Position numbers and translations under genes: made by a program. Shown here one piece after another: positions 27,839 to 36,734 of a stretch of 64,000 nt of DNA. Numbering within the stretch: the first letter of the stretch is position 1; every line of letters begins with the position of its first letter. Location of the stretch: the NCBI RefSeq assembly GCF_001182745.1, contig NZ_LN868938.1, positions 3,100,001-3,164,000 of the forward strand, read 5' to 3'. The DNA is from Nocardia farcinica. Lineage in GTDB: Bacteria; Actinomycetota; Actinomycetes; Mycobacteriales; Mycobacteriaceae. The notes beneath the pieces were generated by a model, which was not told the DNA's origin, did not search any database, and worked only from the letters and a program-made list of their open reading frames with translations.

Positions 27839-30069
27839 GCGGCCCCGAGGATCCGGCCGACCGCCGCCACGGCGAGTTGCCCGCACCCCGCCGCGACATT
27901 CCGCGCCCGCTGGTCGAACGCCGCGATCTCATGCTGCTCGCCGCGGGCACGCACCGCGATCCGCACACGGTGCTCGGCGCGCATCCGCACCCCGACGGCA
28001 CCGTCGTGCGGGTGCTGCGCCCGCACGCGGCCAAGGTGAGCGTGCGCGTGGGCGGCGTCGACCATCCACTCGACTCGGTGGGTTACGGCGTCTTCGCCGC
28101 GGTGCTCCCGCACCCCGAGCTGATGGACTACCGGATCGTCACCGAGTACCCCGGCGGTCCGACGGTGATCGCCGCCGACGGCTACCGCTTCCTGCCCACC
28201 CTCGGCGAACTCGACCTGCACCTGATCGGCGAAGGCCGCCACGAACACCTCTGGCACGTGCTCGGCGCCCATCCGCGCCGGTACACGACACTGGACGGAC
28301 CGGTGTCGGGCACGTCCTTCGCCGTCTGGGCACCGAACGCCCGCGGCGTCACGGTGATCGGTGATTTCGACGGCTGGAGCGGCAACACCGCGCCCATGCG
28401 CGCCCTCGGCACCTCCGGTATCTGGGAGGTGTTCGTGCCGGACGTGGGGCCCGGCACGAAATACAAGTACCGGGTGCACGGCGCCGACGGCCGGGTCGTC
28501 GATCACGCCGACCCGCTCGCCTTCGCCACCGAGCCGCCGCCCGCCACCGCCTCCGTCGTCACCGGCAGCGACTACACCTGGCAGGACGCGCAGTGGCTGG
28601 AGCGCAGGCGCAGCACCGACCCGACCCGCTCCCCGATGAGCGTCTACGAGGTGCACCTCGGCTCGTGGCGGCCCGGCCTCGGCTACCGGGAACTGGCCGA
28701 GCAATTGGCCGACTACGTGCGGGCGGCGGGCTACACCCACGTCGAACTGCTGCCGGTCGCCGAACATCCCTTCGGCGGCTCCTGGGGCTACCAGGTCACC
28801 TCGTACTACGCCCCCACCGCCCGCTTCGGCTCCCCCGACGACTTCCGCGCGTTCGTCGACCACCTGCACGGTGCGGGCATCGGCGTGCTGCTGGACTGGG
28901 TGCCCGCGCATTTCCCGCGGGACGAGTGGGCGCTGGCCCGCTTCGACGGCACCCCGCTCTACGAGCATCCCGACCCGCGCCGCGGCGAACAGCTCGACTG
29001 GGGCACCTACGTCTTCGACTTCGGCCGCAACGAGGTGCGCAACTTCCTGGTCGCCAACGCCCGGTTCTGGATCGAGGAGTTCCACATCGACGGCCTGCGC
29101 GTGGACGCCGTCGCCTCGATGCTCTACCTGGACTACTCGCGCGGCGAGAACTGGGAACCCAACATCCACGGCGGCCGGGAGAACCTGGAGGCCGTCGCCT
29201 TCCTGCGCGAGCTCAACGACGTCGTGCACCGCGCCCACCCGGGCGTGGTGACCATCGCCGAGGAGTCCACCACCTGGCCGGGTGTCACCCGCGGCACCGA
29301 GGTGGGCGGCCTCGGTTTCACCATGAAATGGAACATGGGCTGGATGCACGACACGCTGGGGTTCCTGGCGCGCGACCCGATCCACCGGTCCTGGCACCAC
29401 AACGAGATCACCTTCTCGCTGGTGTACGCGTGGAGCGAGAACTACGTGCTGCCGATCAGCCACGACGAGGTGGTGCACGGCAAAGGCACGCTGTGGACGC
29501 GGATGCCCGGCGACGATTTCGCCAAGGCGGCGGGAGTGCGCGCACTGCTGGCCTACATGTGGGCGCACCCCGGCAAACAACTGCTGTTCATGGGCCAGGA
29601 CTTCGGCCAGTTCCGCGAGTGGTCACACGACCGCGGCCTGGACTGGGGCGAACTGGACAATCCGCTGCACCGCGGCATCGCCACCGCCGTGCGGGACCTC
29701 AACCGCGTCTACCGCGCCACGCCCGCGCTGTGGAGCCAGGACACCACCCCCGGCGGCTACGCCTGGATCGAGGCCGACGACCGGGACCGCAACGTGCTGG
29801 CGTTCCTGCGCTACGGCTCGGACGGCTCGACGGTGGCCTGCGTGTTCAACTTCTCCGGGGCACTGCACGGCGAGTACCGGGTCGGCCTGCCGATCGCCGG
29901 GGAATGGACCGAGATCCTCAACACCGACGCCGCCGACTACGGCGGCTCCGGCGTCGGCAACTACGGAGTGGTCCGCACCGAGGAGATCCCCTGGCACGGA
30001 CGGCCGGTGTCGGCCACCGTCGCGCTGGCGCCGAACAGCGCGGTCTGGCTGGCGGCGCCGCGCGCGTAG
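27835..30069 (+). CDS. glgB: GlgB 1,4-alpha-glucan branching enzyme
   Basis: 744 residues from the ATG overlapping the glgE stop. It cuts alpha-1,4 chains and rejoins them as alpha-1,6 branches. An N1 carbohydrate-binding module comes first ([18 protein letters not shown]), then CBM48 with [20 protein letters not shown], and the GH13 barrel: [18 protein letters not shown] (nucleophilic Asp), [14 protein letters not shown] (acid/base Glu) and [13 protein letters not shown] (transition-state Asp). This two-module N-terminus is what mycobacterial GlgB has. It acts with GlgE, its immediate neighbour. Confidence 0.96.
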
Positions 30070-30094
30070 GCGGCGCCGGATCAGTACCGCCGGA

Positions 30095-30991
30095 TCAGTA
30101 CAGCGCGGCCGCGAGCTTGCGCCGCGCCGCCACCACGAACGGCTCGGCCTGGTCGAACAGTTCGAACAGCTCGAGCAGGTGGGTGCGGGCCTTGGTGCGA
30201 TCGTCACCCGCGCTGCGCTTGACGACGGCGATGAGCCGGTCGAACGCGGCCTCCGGCTGCTGGTTGAGCAGTTCCAGATCGGCCGCGGCGATGGCCGCGT
30301 CCACGTTGGCGGGGTCGGCGTCGGCGGTGGCGACGGCGTCGGCGGGCACCTGCTGCGCCCTGGCCAGGAACCGCAGCTGCCGCAGCGCGCCCTTGGCCTC
30401 GGTGTTGTTCGGCTCGGCGGCAAGGATCTGCTCGTAGGCGGCCTCGGCGGCCGCCATGTCGCCGCGTTCGAGCGCCTCCTCGGCGGCGACGAACCGCGGG
30501 TCCTCCTGCGGCTGGGGCTCGCCGCCGTCGCCTTCGAGCTTGCCCGCCACGGCCTGGACCACCGCGTCGATCCACTGACGCACCTGCGGCTCCGGCTGCG
30601 CGCCCTCGAAATCGGCCAGCGGCTGGCCCGCGGCGATCGCGATCACCGTCGGAATGCCCTGCACCCGCAGCGCCTGCGCGATCCGCATGTTGGCCTCGGC
30701 CTCGACGGTCGCCAGATCCCAGGTGCCGCCGTCGGCCGCCACCATCCGCTCGAGCGTGCGGACCAGCTCGACGCTGCCGGGGCTGCGCTGCGAGTACAGC
30801 GCGACCACCACCGGCACCTGCAGCGACCGGCGCAGCACCTTGGTCTCGAAATCGGCTTCCGAGACGGCGTATCCGCCGGCCGCGCCACCGGAGGCGCCCG
30901 CGGGCGGCTGCTTCAGACTGGACAGGTCTACCGCTCCGGACATGGCTGCGGCGACTGCTGGCGAAGGACGGCGTGCGGCTGGTCGAGTCAC
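30095..30991 (-). CDS. CnoX/YbbN-like thioredoxin-TPR protein (Rv1324 family)
   Basis: 298 residues. A thioredoxin-like domain covers residues about 45-145, but the redox site is replaced: LYSQRSPGSVELV stands where CxxC would be, so it cannot act as a disulfide reductase. The cis-Pro loop VQGIPTVIAIAAG is kept. The C-terminal 140 residues are tetratricopeptide-like helices (ALERGDMAAAEAAYEQILAA, then AAADLELLNQQPEAAFDRLI). E. coli CnoX has this layout and is a holdase that passes clients to GroEL and DnaK. The GTG at 30991 is the most upstream start; ATG 30943 (MSGAVDLSSL) is also possible. Confidence 0.85.
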   Translation of the reverse strand: MTRPAARRPSPAVAAAMSGAVDLSSLKQPPAGASGGAAGGYAVSEADFETKVLRRSLQVPVVVALYSQRSPGSVELVRTLERMVAADGGTWDLATVEAEANMRIAQALRVQGIPTVIAIAAGQPLADFEGAQPEPQVRQWIDAVVQAVAGKLEGDGGEPQPQEDPRFVAAEEALERGDMAAAEAAYEQILAAEPNNTEAKGALRQLRFLARAQQVPADAVATADADPANVDAAIAAADLELLNQQPEAAFDRLIAVVKRSAGDDRTKARTHLLELFELFDQAEPFVVAARRKLAAALY

Positions 30992-31004
30992 GGTTTCCAG
31001 TTTG

Positions 31005-31373
31005 TCACGAGGAGGCGCGAACGGCTCCCGCGGCGTCGGCGGAATCGGCGGTTTCGGCGGCGGTCAGCTTGCCGGTGCGCACCGCCCAGACCTCGAAGAC
31101 GACGGTGAAGAACGGCGGGATGCTCGACAGCAGCGCGAGCACGGTGGTCTTCCAGTTCCAGTTCAGCTCGCGCGCGGCCAGCAGCGCGGTGAGCACGAAC
31201 AGCATGAAGATCGCGCCGTGCACCGGGCCGAAGATCTTCACGCCCACCTCGTTGCCCGGATCGGGCAGGTACTTGAAGCCCATGCCGATCAGCAGTCCCA
31301 GCCACGACAGTGCCTCGAGGACGGCGAAGAATCGGAATCTCCCGGCGACGCTGCGCAGATCGAAGTAGCCCAT
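31005..31373 (-). CDS. DUF3817 small membrane protein
   Basis: 122 residues from ATG 31373. Three hydrophobic segments: FRFFAVLEALSWLGLLIGMG, VHGAIFMLFVLTALLAAREL and TTVLALLSSIPPFFTVVFEVW. The FRFFAVLEALSWLGLLIGM and FGPVHGAIFMLFVL signatures are DUF3817; this is a second paralogue in the window after 8699-9082. The C-terminus is polar. It precedes the CnoX-like gene by 14 bp on the same strand and probably shares its message. A CACAAT box 7 bp before the start may drive leaderless transcription. Function unknown. Confidence 0.85.
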   Translation of the reverse strand: MGYFDLRSVAGRFRFFAVLEALSWLGLLIGMGFKYLPDPGNEVGVKIFGPVHGAIFMLFVLTALLAARELNWNWKTTVLALLSSIPPFFTVVFEVWAVRTGKLTAAETADSADAAGAVRASS

Positions 31374-31456
31374 GCGCCCTATTGTGCCGCACCAACTACA
31401 CCGGGTCGTAGTTGAACCGGTCACATCGGACAGATCGGTCGGATCCGGACATGTGA

Positions 31457-31488
31457 ACGCCGCGCCCCGCGGACGCGGGACGCGGCGT
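31457..31488 (-). terminator. Two-part hairpin after the thiolase gene
   Basis: An 8-bp outer stem (ACGCCGCG/CGCGGCGT) encloses a 6-bp inner stem (CCCGCG/CGCGGG), 12 bp past the thiolase stop. Confidence 0.6.
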
Positions 31489-31500
31489 ATCGGCTACCCG

Positions 31501-32679
31501 TCAGACCTTGACGATGAGCGCGTCGCCCTGCCCACCACCGCCGCACAGCGCCGCCGCGCCGATGCCGCCACCGCGCCGCTTCAGCTCCAGCGCCAGGTGC
31601 AGCAGGATGCGCGCACCGGACATGCCGAGCGGGTGCCCGATGGCGATGGCGCCACCGTTGACGTTCACCTTGGCCGGGTCGATGCCCAGCTTGCGGGTGG
31701 AGGCGATACCCACCGCGGCGAAGGCCTCGTTGATCTCGACCAGATCCAGGTCGGCCGGCGAGATGCCCTGCTTGGCACAGGCTTTCGCGATGGCGTTGGC
31801 CGGCTGGTCCTGCAGGGTCGAATCCGGGCCCGCCACCACGCCGGCGGCGCCGATCTCGGCGATCCAGCTCAGCCCGAGCGCCTGCGCCTTCGCCTTGCTC
31901 ATCACGACCACCGCGGCGGCGCCGTCGGAGATCTGCGAGGCCGACCCGGCGGTGATGGTGCCGTCCTTGCGGAAGGCCGGGCGCAGCTTGGCCAGCGACT
32001 CCACCGTGGTGTCGGCGCGAATGCCCTCGTCGGTGGTCACGAGCACCGGGTCGCCCTTGCGCTGCGGCACCGCGACCGGCACCACCTCGTCGTCGAAGAC
32101 GCCGTTCTTCCAGGCCGCCGCGGCGCGCTGGTGCGAGGCGGCGGCGAAGGCGTCCTGGTCTTCGCGGCTGATCGGCTGCCGGTCGTTGCCCTGCTCGGTG
32201 AGCAGGCCCATGGCCTGATCGGTGAAGATGTCGTGCAGGCCGTCGTAGGCCATGTGGTCGCGCAGCGTCACGTCGCCGTACTTGAAGCCCTCGCGGCTCT
32301 TCTCCAGCAGGTGCGGCGCCTGGCTCATCGACTCCTGGCCGCCGGCCACGACGATCTCGTGCTCGCCGGCGCGGATGAGCTGATCGGCCAGCGCGATCGC
32401 GTTGATGCCCGACAGGCACACCTTGTTCAGCGTCAGCGCGGGCACGTCCATCGGGATGCCCGCGGCGACGGCGGCCTGCCTGGCCGGGATCTGGCCCGCG
32501 CCCGCGGTGAGCACCTGGCCCATGATCACGTACTCGACCTGCTCCGGAGCGACGCCGCCCTTCTCGAGCGCCGCCTTGATGGCGAACCCGCCCAGGTCCG
32601 AGCCCGAGAAGTCCTTCAGTCCGCCGAGCAGGCGACCGACCGGGGTGCGCGCACCGGAAACGATGACGGATGTGGTCAC
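31501..32679 (-). CDS. Acetyl-CoA C-acetyltransferase (thiolase, FadA4/Rv1323 family)
   Basis: 392 residues. It condenses or cleaves acetyl groups on CoA esters (biosynthetic thiolase II type). The acyl-holding Cys is in [13 protein letters not shown] near residue 88, [12 protein letters not shown] near 305, [16 protein letters not shown] (catalytic His) near 338 and the second Cys in [13 protein letters not shown] near 376. The GTG at 32679 has a GAGG site 6 nt upstream. It is divergent from the methylmalonyl-CoA epimerase with 125 bp between, as Rv1323 is from its epimerase neighbour, so the pair joins propionyl/methylmalonyl-CoA and acetyl-CoA metabolism. Confidence 0.94.
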   Translation of the reverse strand: MTTSVIVSGARTPVGRLLGGLKDFSGSDLGGFAIKAALEKGGVAPEQVEYVIMGQVLTAGAGQIPARQAAVAAGIPMDVPALTLNKVCLSGINAIALADQLIRAGEHEIVVAGGQESMSQAPHLLEKSREGFKYGDVTLRDHMAYDGLHDIFTDQAMGLLTEQGNDRQPISREDQDAFAAASHQRAAAAWKNGVFDDEVVPVAVPQRKGDPVLVTTDEGIRADTTVESLAKLRPAFRKDGTITAGSASQISDGAAAVVVMSKAKAQALGLSWIAEIGAAGVVAGPDSTLQDQPANAIAKACAKQGISPADLDLVEINEAFAAVGIASTRKLGIDPAKVNVNGGAIAIGHPLGMSGARILLHLALELKRRGGGIGAAALCGGGGQGDALIVKV

Positions 32680-32792
32680 GACGAGCCTCGCATTCTTCGC
32701 GGCCGCGCCATCGCACGGCGACGACGCGATGTCAAGTGGTTCTACTCAACGGTAGCCGGTCGGGCGGAACGGACATCGCGCAGGTGGGGCGC

Positions 32793-32798
32793 TACCGT
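32793..32798 (+). promoter_or_regulatory. -10 box of leaderless epimerase gene
   Basis: TACCGT, 6 bp before the GTG at 32805. Confidence 0.55.
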
Positions 32799-32804
32799 CG
32801 AGGT

Positions 32805-33293
32805 GTGAGCAACGCGAATCAGACATCCGAATCCACCCCCGGCGACTTCATTCCCGGCGACTACGTGGTCGCCGTCGACCACGTCGGCGTGGCCGTGCCC
32901 GACCTGGACGCCGCGATCGCCTGGTACGCCGAGAATCTCGGCATGGTCGAAACGCATCGCGAGGTGAACGAGAGCCAGGGCGTGCACGAGGCGATGCTGT
33001 CGCTGCCCGGCGCCCCCGACGGCGCCACCGCGCTGCAGTTGCTGGCCCCGCTGGACGAGTCCTCCACCATCGCCAAGTTCATCGATCGCAACGGACCGGG
33101 ACTCCAGCAACTGGCCTACCGGGTCACCGACATCGAGGCCGTCTCGGCGTACCTGCGCGGCCGCGGACTGCGTTTGCTGTACGAGGCTCCGCGGCACGGA
33201 ACCGCCGATTCCCGCATCAATTTCATCCACCCGAAGGATGCTGGAGGTGTGCTGGTCGAGTTGGTCGAACCGAACCCGGATGTTACGCACTAG
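32805..33293 (+). CDS. Methylmalonyl-CoA epimerase
   Basis: 162 residues, one glyoxalase/VOC metalloenzyme domain of two betaalphabetabetabeta units. It interconverts (S)- and (R)-methylmalonyl-CoA ahead of the cobalamin-dependent mutase. Family motifs: AVDHVGVAVPDLDAAIAWY with the first metal His, ESQGVHEAMLSLPG, LQLLAPLDESSTIAKFIDRN, GPGLQQLAYRVTDIEA and the terminal GGVLVELVEP carrying the last metal Glu. The first 20 residues are a polar extension. A PduO-type cobalamin adenosyltransferase, which makes the mutase cofactor, is also in this window (43621-44202). Confidence 0.93.
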   Translation: MSNANQTSESTPGDFIPGDYVVAVDHVGVAVPDLDAAIAWYAENLGMVETHREVNESQGVHEAMLSLPGAPDGATALQLLAPLDESSTIAKFIDRNGPGLQQLAYRVTDIEAVSAYLRGRGLRLLYEAPRHGTADSRINFIHPKDAGGVLVELVEPNPDVTH

Positions 33294-33366
33294 TATCGGC
33301 CCGGACGCCCGGAAACCAGCCCCCTTCACATTCGCGGTCGAGTCACCATCGGCCGCGCCTAGGCTG

Positions 33367-33372
33367 TAGTTT
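33367..33372 (+). promoter_or_regulatory. -10 box of leaderless DivIVA-like gene
   Basis: TAGTTT, 7 bp before the ATG at 33380. Confidence 0.5.
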
Positions 33373-33379
33373 GTGTGCC

Positions 33380-34384
33380 ATGTCGTCACCTGAGTCCGAT
33401 CGCAATCGCTTCGTCGCATTGCCCTTCACCGTTGTGCGGAAGGGTTATGCACAAGACGAGGTGCGTAACTACTTCGACCGCTTCGATGCCGAACTGAGGG
33501 TCACGGCCACCGACCGCGATGCCGCTGCGGCGCAGGCCCGTAACCTTGCCGCGCAGCTGGAGGACGCGCGGGACGAGATCGACGAGCTCCGTAAGGAGGT
33601 CGACCGCCTCTCGGTGCCGCCGACCACCGCCGAAGGCATGTCCGACCGCATCTCCCGCATGCTGCGGCTGGCGTCGGACGAGGCCTCCGAGGTCCGGGCG
33701 CTGGCCCAGGCCGAGGCCGCCGAGATGGTGTCGATCGCCGAGCAGCAGGCCGCCGAGATGCGCGGCAAGTACGAGTCGCTGCTGGCGGAGACGAAGGAAA
33801 AGCGCGAAGCGCTCGAGATCGAGTACGAGCAGACGCTCGCGAACGCGCGCACCGAGTCCGCGAAGATCATCGAGGCCGCCCAGGCCGAGGCGGAGCGGAT
33901 CCTCAAGGAGGCCGAGGCCAAGCGCAAGGCGGCGCAGCAGGACTTCGAGGTCACGATGTCCGAGCGGCGCACCAAGCTCACCCGCCAGATGGAGGAGCTC
34001 GAGGCCACCAGCCGGGCCGAGGCCGCGCAGCGGATCAAGGACGCCACCGACGAGGCCAACCGCCTCATCACCTCGGCGACCCAGACCTCCGAGCGCAAGA
34101 TCGCCCACGCCAAGGAACTGGCCGAGGAGATGCGGGTGCTGCGCGGCCGCGTGCTCGCCCAGCTGCTCGGCATCCGCGGTCAGCTCGACTCGGTGCCCGC
34201 CATGCTCGCGGCGGTCAACCGCGAGAGCGAGCTGCTCGACGGCGTGCCGGAACAGCGTAAGTCGATCGGCGGCAACAACACCAAGTCGGTCGGTGCCCGC
34301 ACCACCAAGGCGATCCCCGAGGCCGCCGAGGACGACGAGGACATCGACGCCGACGAGCGCGAGAACGCCGAGATCGCCAACTGA
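33380..34384 (+). CDS. DivIVA-domain coiled-coil protein
   Basis: 334 residues. Residues about 8-40 (FVALPFTVVRKGYAQDEVRNYF) match the DivIVA/Wag31 N-terminal membrane-binding domain. From 45 to about 250 the protein is one long, Ala/Glu/Lys/Arg-rich coiled coil (for example TRQMEELEATSRAEAAQRIK) with no membrane segment. The C-terminus is acidic (DDEDIDADERENAEIAN). DivIVA relatives mark curved membrane at poles and septa and organise cell wall growth in actinobacteria. This is not the main Wag31, whose gene lies in the dcw cluster elsewhere; it is more like the Scy/FilP-type or Rv2927c-like accessory proteins. It follows the epimerase by 86 bp and has its own -10 box. Confidence 0.8.
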   Translation: MSSPESDRNRFVALPFTVVRKGYAQDEVRNYFDRFDAELRVTATDRDAAAAQARNLAAQLEDARDEIDELRKEVDRLSVPPTTAEGMSDRISRMLRLASDEASEVRALAQAEAAEMVSIAEQQAAEMRGKYESLLAETKEKREALEIEYEQTLANARTESAKIIEAAQAEAERILKEAEAKRKAAQQDFEVTMSERRTKLTRQMEELEATSRAEAAQRIKDATDEANRLITSATQTSERKIAHAKELAEEMRVLRGRVLAQLLGIRGQLDSVPAMLAAVNRESELLDGVPEQRKSIGGNNTKSVGARTTKAIPEAAEDDEDIDADERENAEIAN

Positions 34385-34432
34385 CGTCGGTTCCCGGAAG
34401 GCGACGACGCGGTTATCACCACGGTTCAGCCC

Positions 34433-34467
34433 GAAGGCCGTCCCCGGTTTCGCCGGGGGCGGCCTTC
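34433..34467. terminator. Strong hairpin after the DivIVA-like gene
   Basis: An 8-bp outer stem (GAAGGCCG/CGGCCTTC) and a 6-bp inner stem (CCCCGG/CCGGGG) with a TTTCG loop, followed by CCTAATTT. It lies between two convergent genes and can serve both. Confidence 0.75.
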
Positions 34468-34503
34468 CCTAATTTCCGGGTGGCTGGATCGGCTTTGCGC
34501 CGA

Positions 34504-34809
34504 TCAGGACCAACGGCGCGTGATGCGCCGGGTCCGGCGCCCGTTCCAGCAGCCGCGATGCCAGTGCCGACGGTCGTCCTCACCGCCGAACCGCGGCCAG
34601 GCGACGATGTGGGCGACGCCCGGCGCGATCTCGTGATCGCATCCGGGGCACCGGTAGGTCTTGAGCGCCCGCGCCGCCGGGATCGTGCGCACCGCGTAGT
34701 CCTCGTCCCCGTCCGGCCCCGGCTCCACCGAGCCGAACACGTCGCTCAGCGGCCGGCCACCGTCGAGGCGGCCCGCCTTGCGGTCGGCACGCGGTTTGCG
34801 ACGGGGCAC
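34504..34809 (-). CDS. Small zinc-ribbon protein conserved in actinobacteria
   Basis: 101 residues from the GTG at 34809. A basic start (PRRKPRADRKAG) is followed by an acidic middle and a probable zinc site: YRCPGCDHEIAPGVAHIVAW near residue 58 and RRHWHRGCWNGR near 84, giving a CxxC pair with later His and Cys. The pattern RCPGCDxxI...H.VAWP...RRHWHRxCW recurs in a family found next to nucS in many actinobacteria. The role is unknown. It begins 10 bp after the nucS stop, and the -10 box of its leaderless promoter starts with that stop codon. Confidence 0.8.
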   Translation of the reverse strand: MPRRKPRADRKAGRLDGGRPLSDVFGSVEPGPDGDEDYAVRTIPAARALKTYRCPGCDHEIAPGVAHIVAWPRFGGEDDRRHWHRGCWNGRRTRRITRRWS

Positions 34810-34816
34810 GTACCCA

Positions 34817-34822
34817 AGCCTA
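34817..34822 (-). promoter_or_regulatory. -10 box that includes the nucS stop codon
   Basis: Minus-strand TAGGCT, 7 bp before the GTG at 34809. Its first three bases are the nucS TAG stop. Confidence 0.55.
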
Positions 34823-35512
34823 GAACAGCCGGAATTCGTTGCTCTCCGTGCCGCGGAGGGCGTCGTAATCGAGTGTGAGGCAACGGATGCCGCGATCCTC
34901 GGCGAGTGTGCGCGCCTGCGGCTTGATCTGCTGCGCGGCGAACACCCCGGACACCGGGGCCAGTAACGGGTCACGGTTGAGCAGTTCGAGGTAGCGGGTC
35001 AGCTGCTCGACACCGTCGATCTCGCCGCGGCGTTTGATCTCCACCGCCACCGTGGCGCCGCCGGCGTCCCGGCACAGCAGATCCACCGGCCCGATGGCGG
35101 TCATGTACTCGCGCCGGATGAGGGTGTAGCCGGGCCCCAACGTCTGCACGTGCTCGGCGAGCAGTTCTTGCAGATGCGCCTCGACACCGTCCTTCACCAG
35201 CCCGGGGTCGATGCCGAGATCGTGCGAGGAGTCGTGCTCGATGTCCTCGATCGTGATCCGCAGTTCCTCACCGGCCTTGTTGGTCACCACCCACAGCGCC
35301 TTCGCCGTTTCGGGCACCTCCGCGGTGGCGAGATCGCGCTCGTCGAGCCAGCACGGCGGACTCATCCAGTTCAGCGGCTTGTAGGAGCCGCCGTCGGAGT
35401 GCACGAGCACGGAGCCGTCGGCCTTGATCATCAGCAGCCGGCGGGCCATCGGGAGGTGGGCGGTCAGACGACCGACGTAGTCGACCTGGCAACGAGCAAT
35501 CACGAGGCGCAC
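34820..35512 (-). CDS. nucS: NucS/EndoMS mismatch-specific endonuclease
   Basis: 230 residues from the GTG at 35512. NucS replaces MutS-MutL mismatch repair in actinobacteria by making double-strand cuts at mismatches. The N-terminal dimerisation domain starts [15 protein letters not shown]. The C-terminal nuclease shows the Asp-(x)n-Glu-x-Lys site: [22 protein letters not shown] (Asp144, Glu158, Lys160). The protein ends SNEFRLF, and a terminal hydrophobic RLF tail is the beta-clamp-binding motif of the family. The start is leaderless. It matches Rv1321 in position. Confidence 0.95.
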   Translation of the reverse strand: MRLVIARCQVDYVGRLTAHLPMARRLLMIKADGSVLVHSDGGSYKPLNWMSPPCWLDERDLATAEVPETAKALWVVTNKAGEELRITIEDIEHDSSHDLGIDPGLVKDGVEAHLQELLAEHVQTLGPGYTLIRREYMTAIGPVDLLCRDAGGATVAVEIKRRGEIDGVEQLTRYLELLNRDPLLAPVSGVFAAQQIKPQARTLAEDRGIRCLTLDYDALRGTESNEFRLF

Positions 35513-35519
35513 CGGTAAC

Positions 35520-35525
35520 AGTTTA
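35520..35525 (-). promoter_or_regulatory. -10 box of leaderless nucS
   Basis: Minus-strand TAAACT, 7 bp before the nucS GTG. Confidence 0.6.
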
Positions 35526-36445
35526 GGGGCTCGATGCCCACGGACCAGCACGCACCACCTGTGCCCGCCAAGGGCCGAAGATTCGTCGGGAACGACCGGC
35601 CGGATCGGGCGGGTGCTATCGGCGATGTGGTCCGATGACGTGTGGGGCGTAGCGGTCCAGCGATGCCCGGGTGGGTCTGCCGGTGCGGACCGGAATCGCG
35701 TGCCCGGAGGGCAACAGCAGGCGAGGGAATGCGGCGGGCATCTCCGACGGCTGCGGATGCCCGCCGTCGAATACCGATGCCCCGCGGTCGAGTACCGATG
35801 CCGCGCCGTCGAGTACCGAGGCAATGGTCGCAGGGCTCGGCCTGGAGCAGGACAGAGCGTGCAGCGGGAAGGGGCAGGCGGTGGCGCGGCGCGGACCGCG
35901 TGCCCGGCTGCCGGCGCAGACGCCGACGAGGAAGCGGCACCGCCTGGTCCGACCTGGCGACGGTGTTCGTCGTCCTCGTGCTCTGCACCGTCGCCCGGCC
36001 GACGCTGTACCTCACGCACGTGGTCACCAGCACCGAGGCGCGCCGGTGGTGACGGTTGCTCGCAGACGGCCTGCTGCGCGTCGGCGCTGACGGCGGCGCT
36101 CGACGATGGCGTGCGCACGCACGAGCGGGGCCGCGCTCCGGCAGGCGGGGCCGGCTCACCAGGAGAGCGGCGACCTGCCCGAGTAGGCAGCGCGCCGGTA
36201 ACGGCGCGTCAAATCAGCGGGGTGGCGCTCGGGTGGCCGGCCTGCGCAGGAGTCCGCGGGACCGCGCGCCACCGGTCGGCCGGCATCCGCTCGAGTGGGC
36301 GAGGCCGCGCTCGAGTGGGGCGGACCACCGGTGACCGCTGCGCTCGAGGGAGCGGGACCGTGCGCGAATGGGCGCTGCGATCAGGGGGGCGGGCCGGCCG
36401 AGTCGAGGATGTCGGCACAAACGGCGGTGGTCGCGGAAACAGCAA
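35526..36445. other. Gene-poor 0.9-kb stretch between nucS and the rRNA operon
   Basis: No reading frame here has a convincing start, homology or codon pattern; predicted proteins are Arg/Pro/Gly-rich. It contains a 21-bp tandem repeat (35766-35820) and several CTCGAG-centred partial repeats (36288-36345). One plus-strand frame ending at 36052 codes a hydrophobic stretch ([19 protein letters not shown]) after a long Arg-rich part and could be a remnant. In M. tuberculosis ogt and alkA-type genes occupy this place. Confidence 0.6.
35766..35820. repeat. 21-bp direct repeat, about 2.6 copies
   Basis: Two full and one partial copies of a 21-bp unit built on GTCGAGTACCGATGCC; copies differ at one to a few bases. 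Confidence 0.75.
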
Positions 36446-36470
36446 AGGCCTCCAACGCTATTGGAGGCCT
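36446..36470 (-). terminator. Distal terminator of the rRNA operon
   Basis: AGGCCTCCAA and its complement form a perfect 10-bp stem with a 5-nt loop; on the minus strand it is followed by TTTGCTGTTT. It lies about 80 bp past the 5S gene. Confidence 0.8.
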
Positions 36471-36510
36471 CGATGTTCCGGTCGCCGAACGGTTCCGGTC
36501 CGGAAATGCC

Positions 36511-36540
36511 GATAGGGGACCCAGTCATGGGTCCCCTATC
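36511..36540 (-). terminator. Proximal hairpin after 5S rRNA
   Basis: GATAGGGGACCC and its complement form a perfect 12-bp stem with a 6-nt loop, about 10 bp past the 5S 3' end. No U-tract; it may be a processing or terminator stem. Confidence 0.7.
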
Positions 36541-36550
36541 AGGAAAGGAT

Positions 36551-36669
36551 GTTCCGGCGGTGTCCTACTCTCCCACACCCTGTCGAGTGCAGTACCATCG
36601 GCGCTGGCAGGCTTAGCTTCCGGGTTCGGAATGGGACCGGGCGTTTCCCCACCGCTATGACCGCCGTAA
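36551..36669 (-). rRNA. rrf: 5S ribosomal RNA
   Basis: About 118 nt. The minus strand starts TTACGGCGGTCATAGCGG, contains CGCCCGGTCCCATTCCGAAC and GGAAGCTAAGCCTGCCAGCG, and ends ACACCGCCGGAACA, which pairs with the 5' end. Ends are placed by that terminal pairing and could be off by a few bases. Confidence 0.95.
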
Positions 36670-36734
36670 CTCTATGAAACTATCCACACCACCCGCACAC
36701 ACCCCACACCCTTTCGGTGATGGGGCGGGTGTCA

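Noticed and set aside
30075..30102. Two adjacent 14-bp copies at the end of the CnoX-like gene
   Set aside because: A small duplication around the stop codon; no sign of function and too short to be a mobile-element target site.
35766..35828. Possible CRISPR array
   Set aside because: Units are contiguous 21-bp tandem copies with no unique spacers, and no cas genes are present.
35642..36052. Plus-strand frame with an Arg-rich part and one hydrophobic helix
   Set aside because: No clear start, no family, composition unlike neighbours, and it crosses a DNA tandem repeat; kept only as a remark on the gene-poor region.
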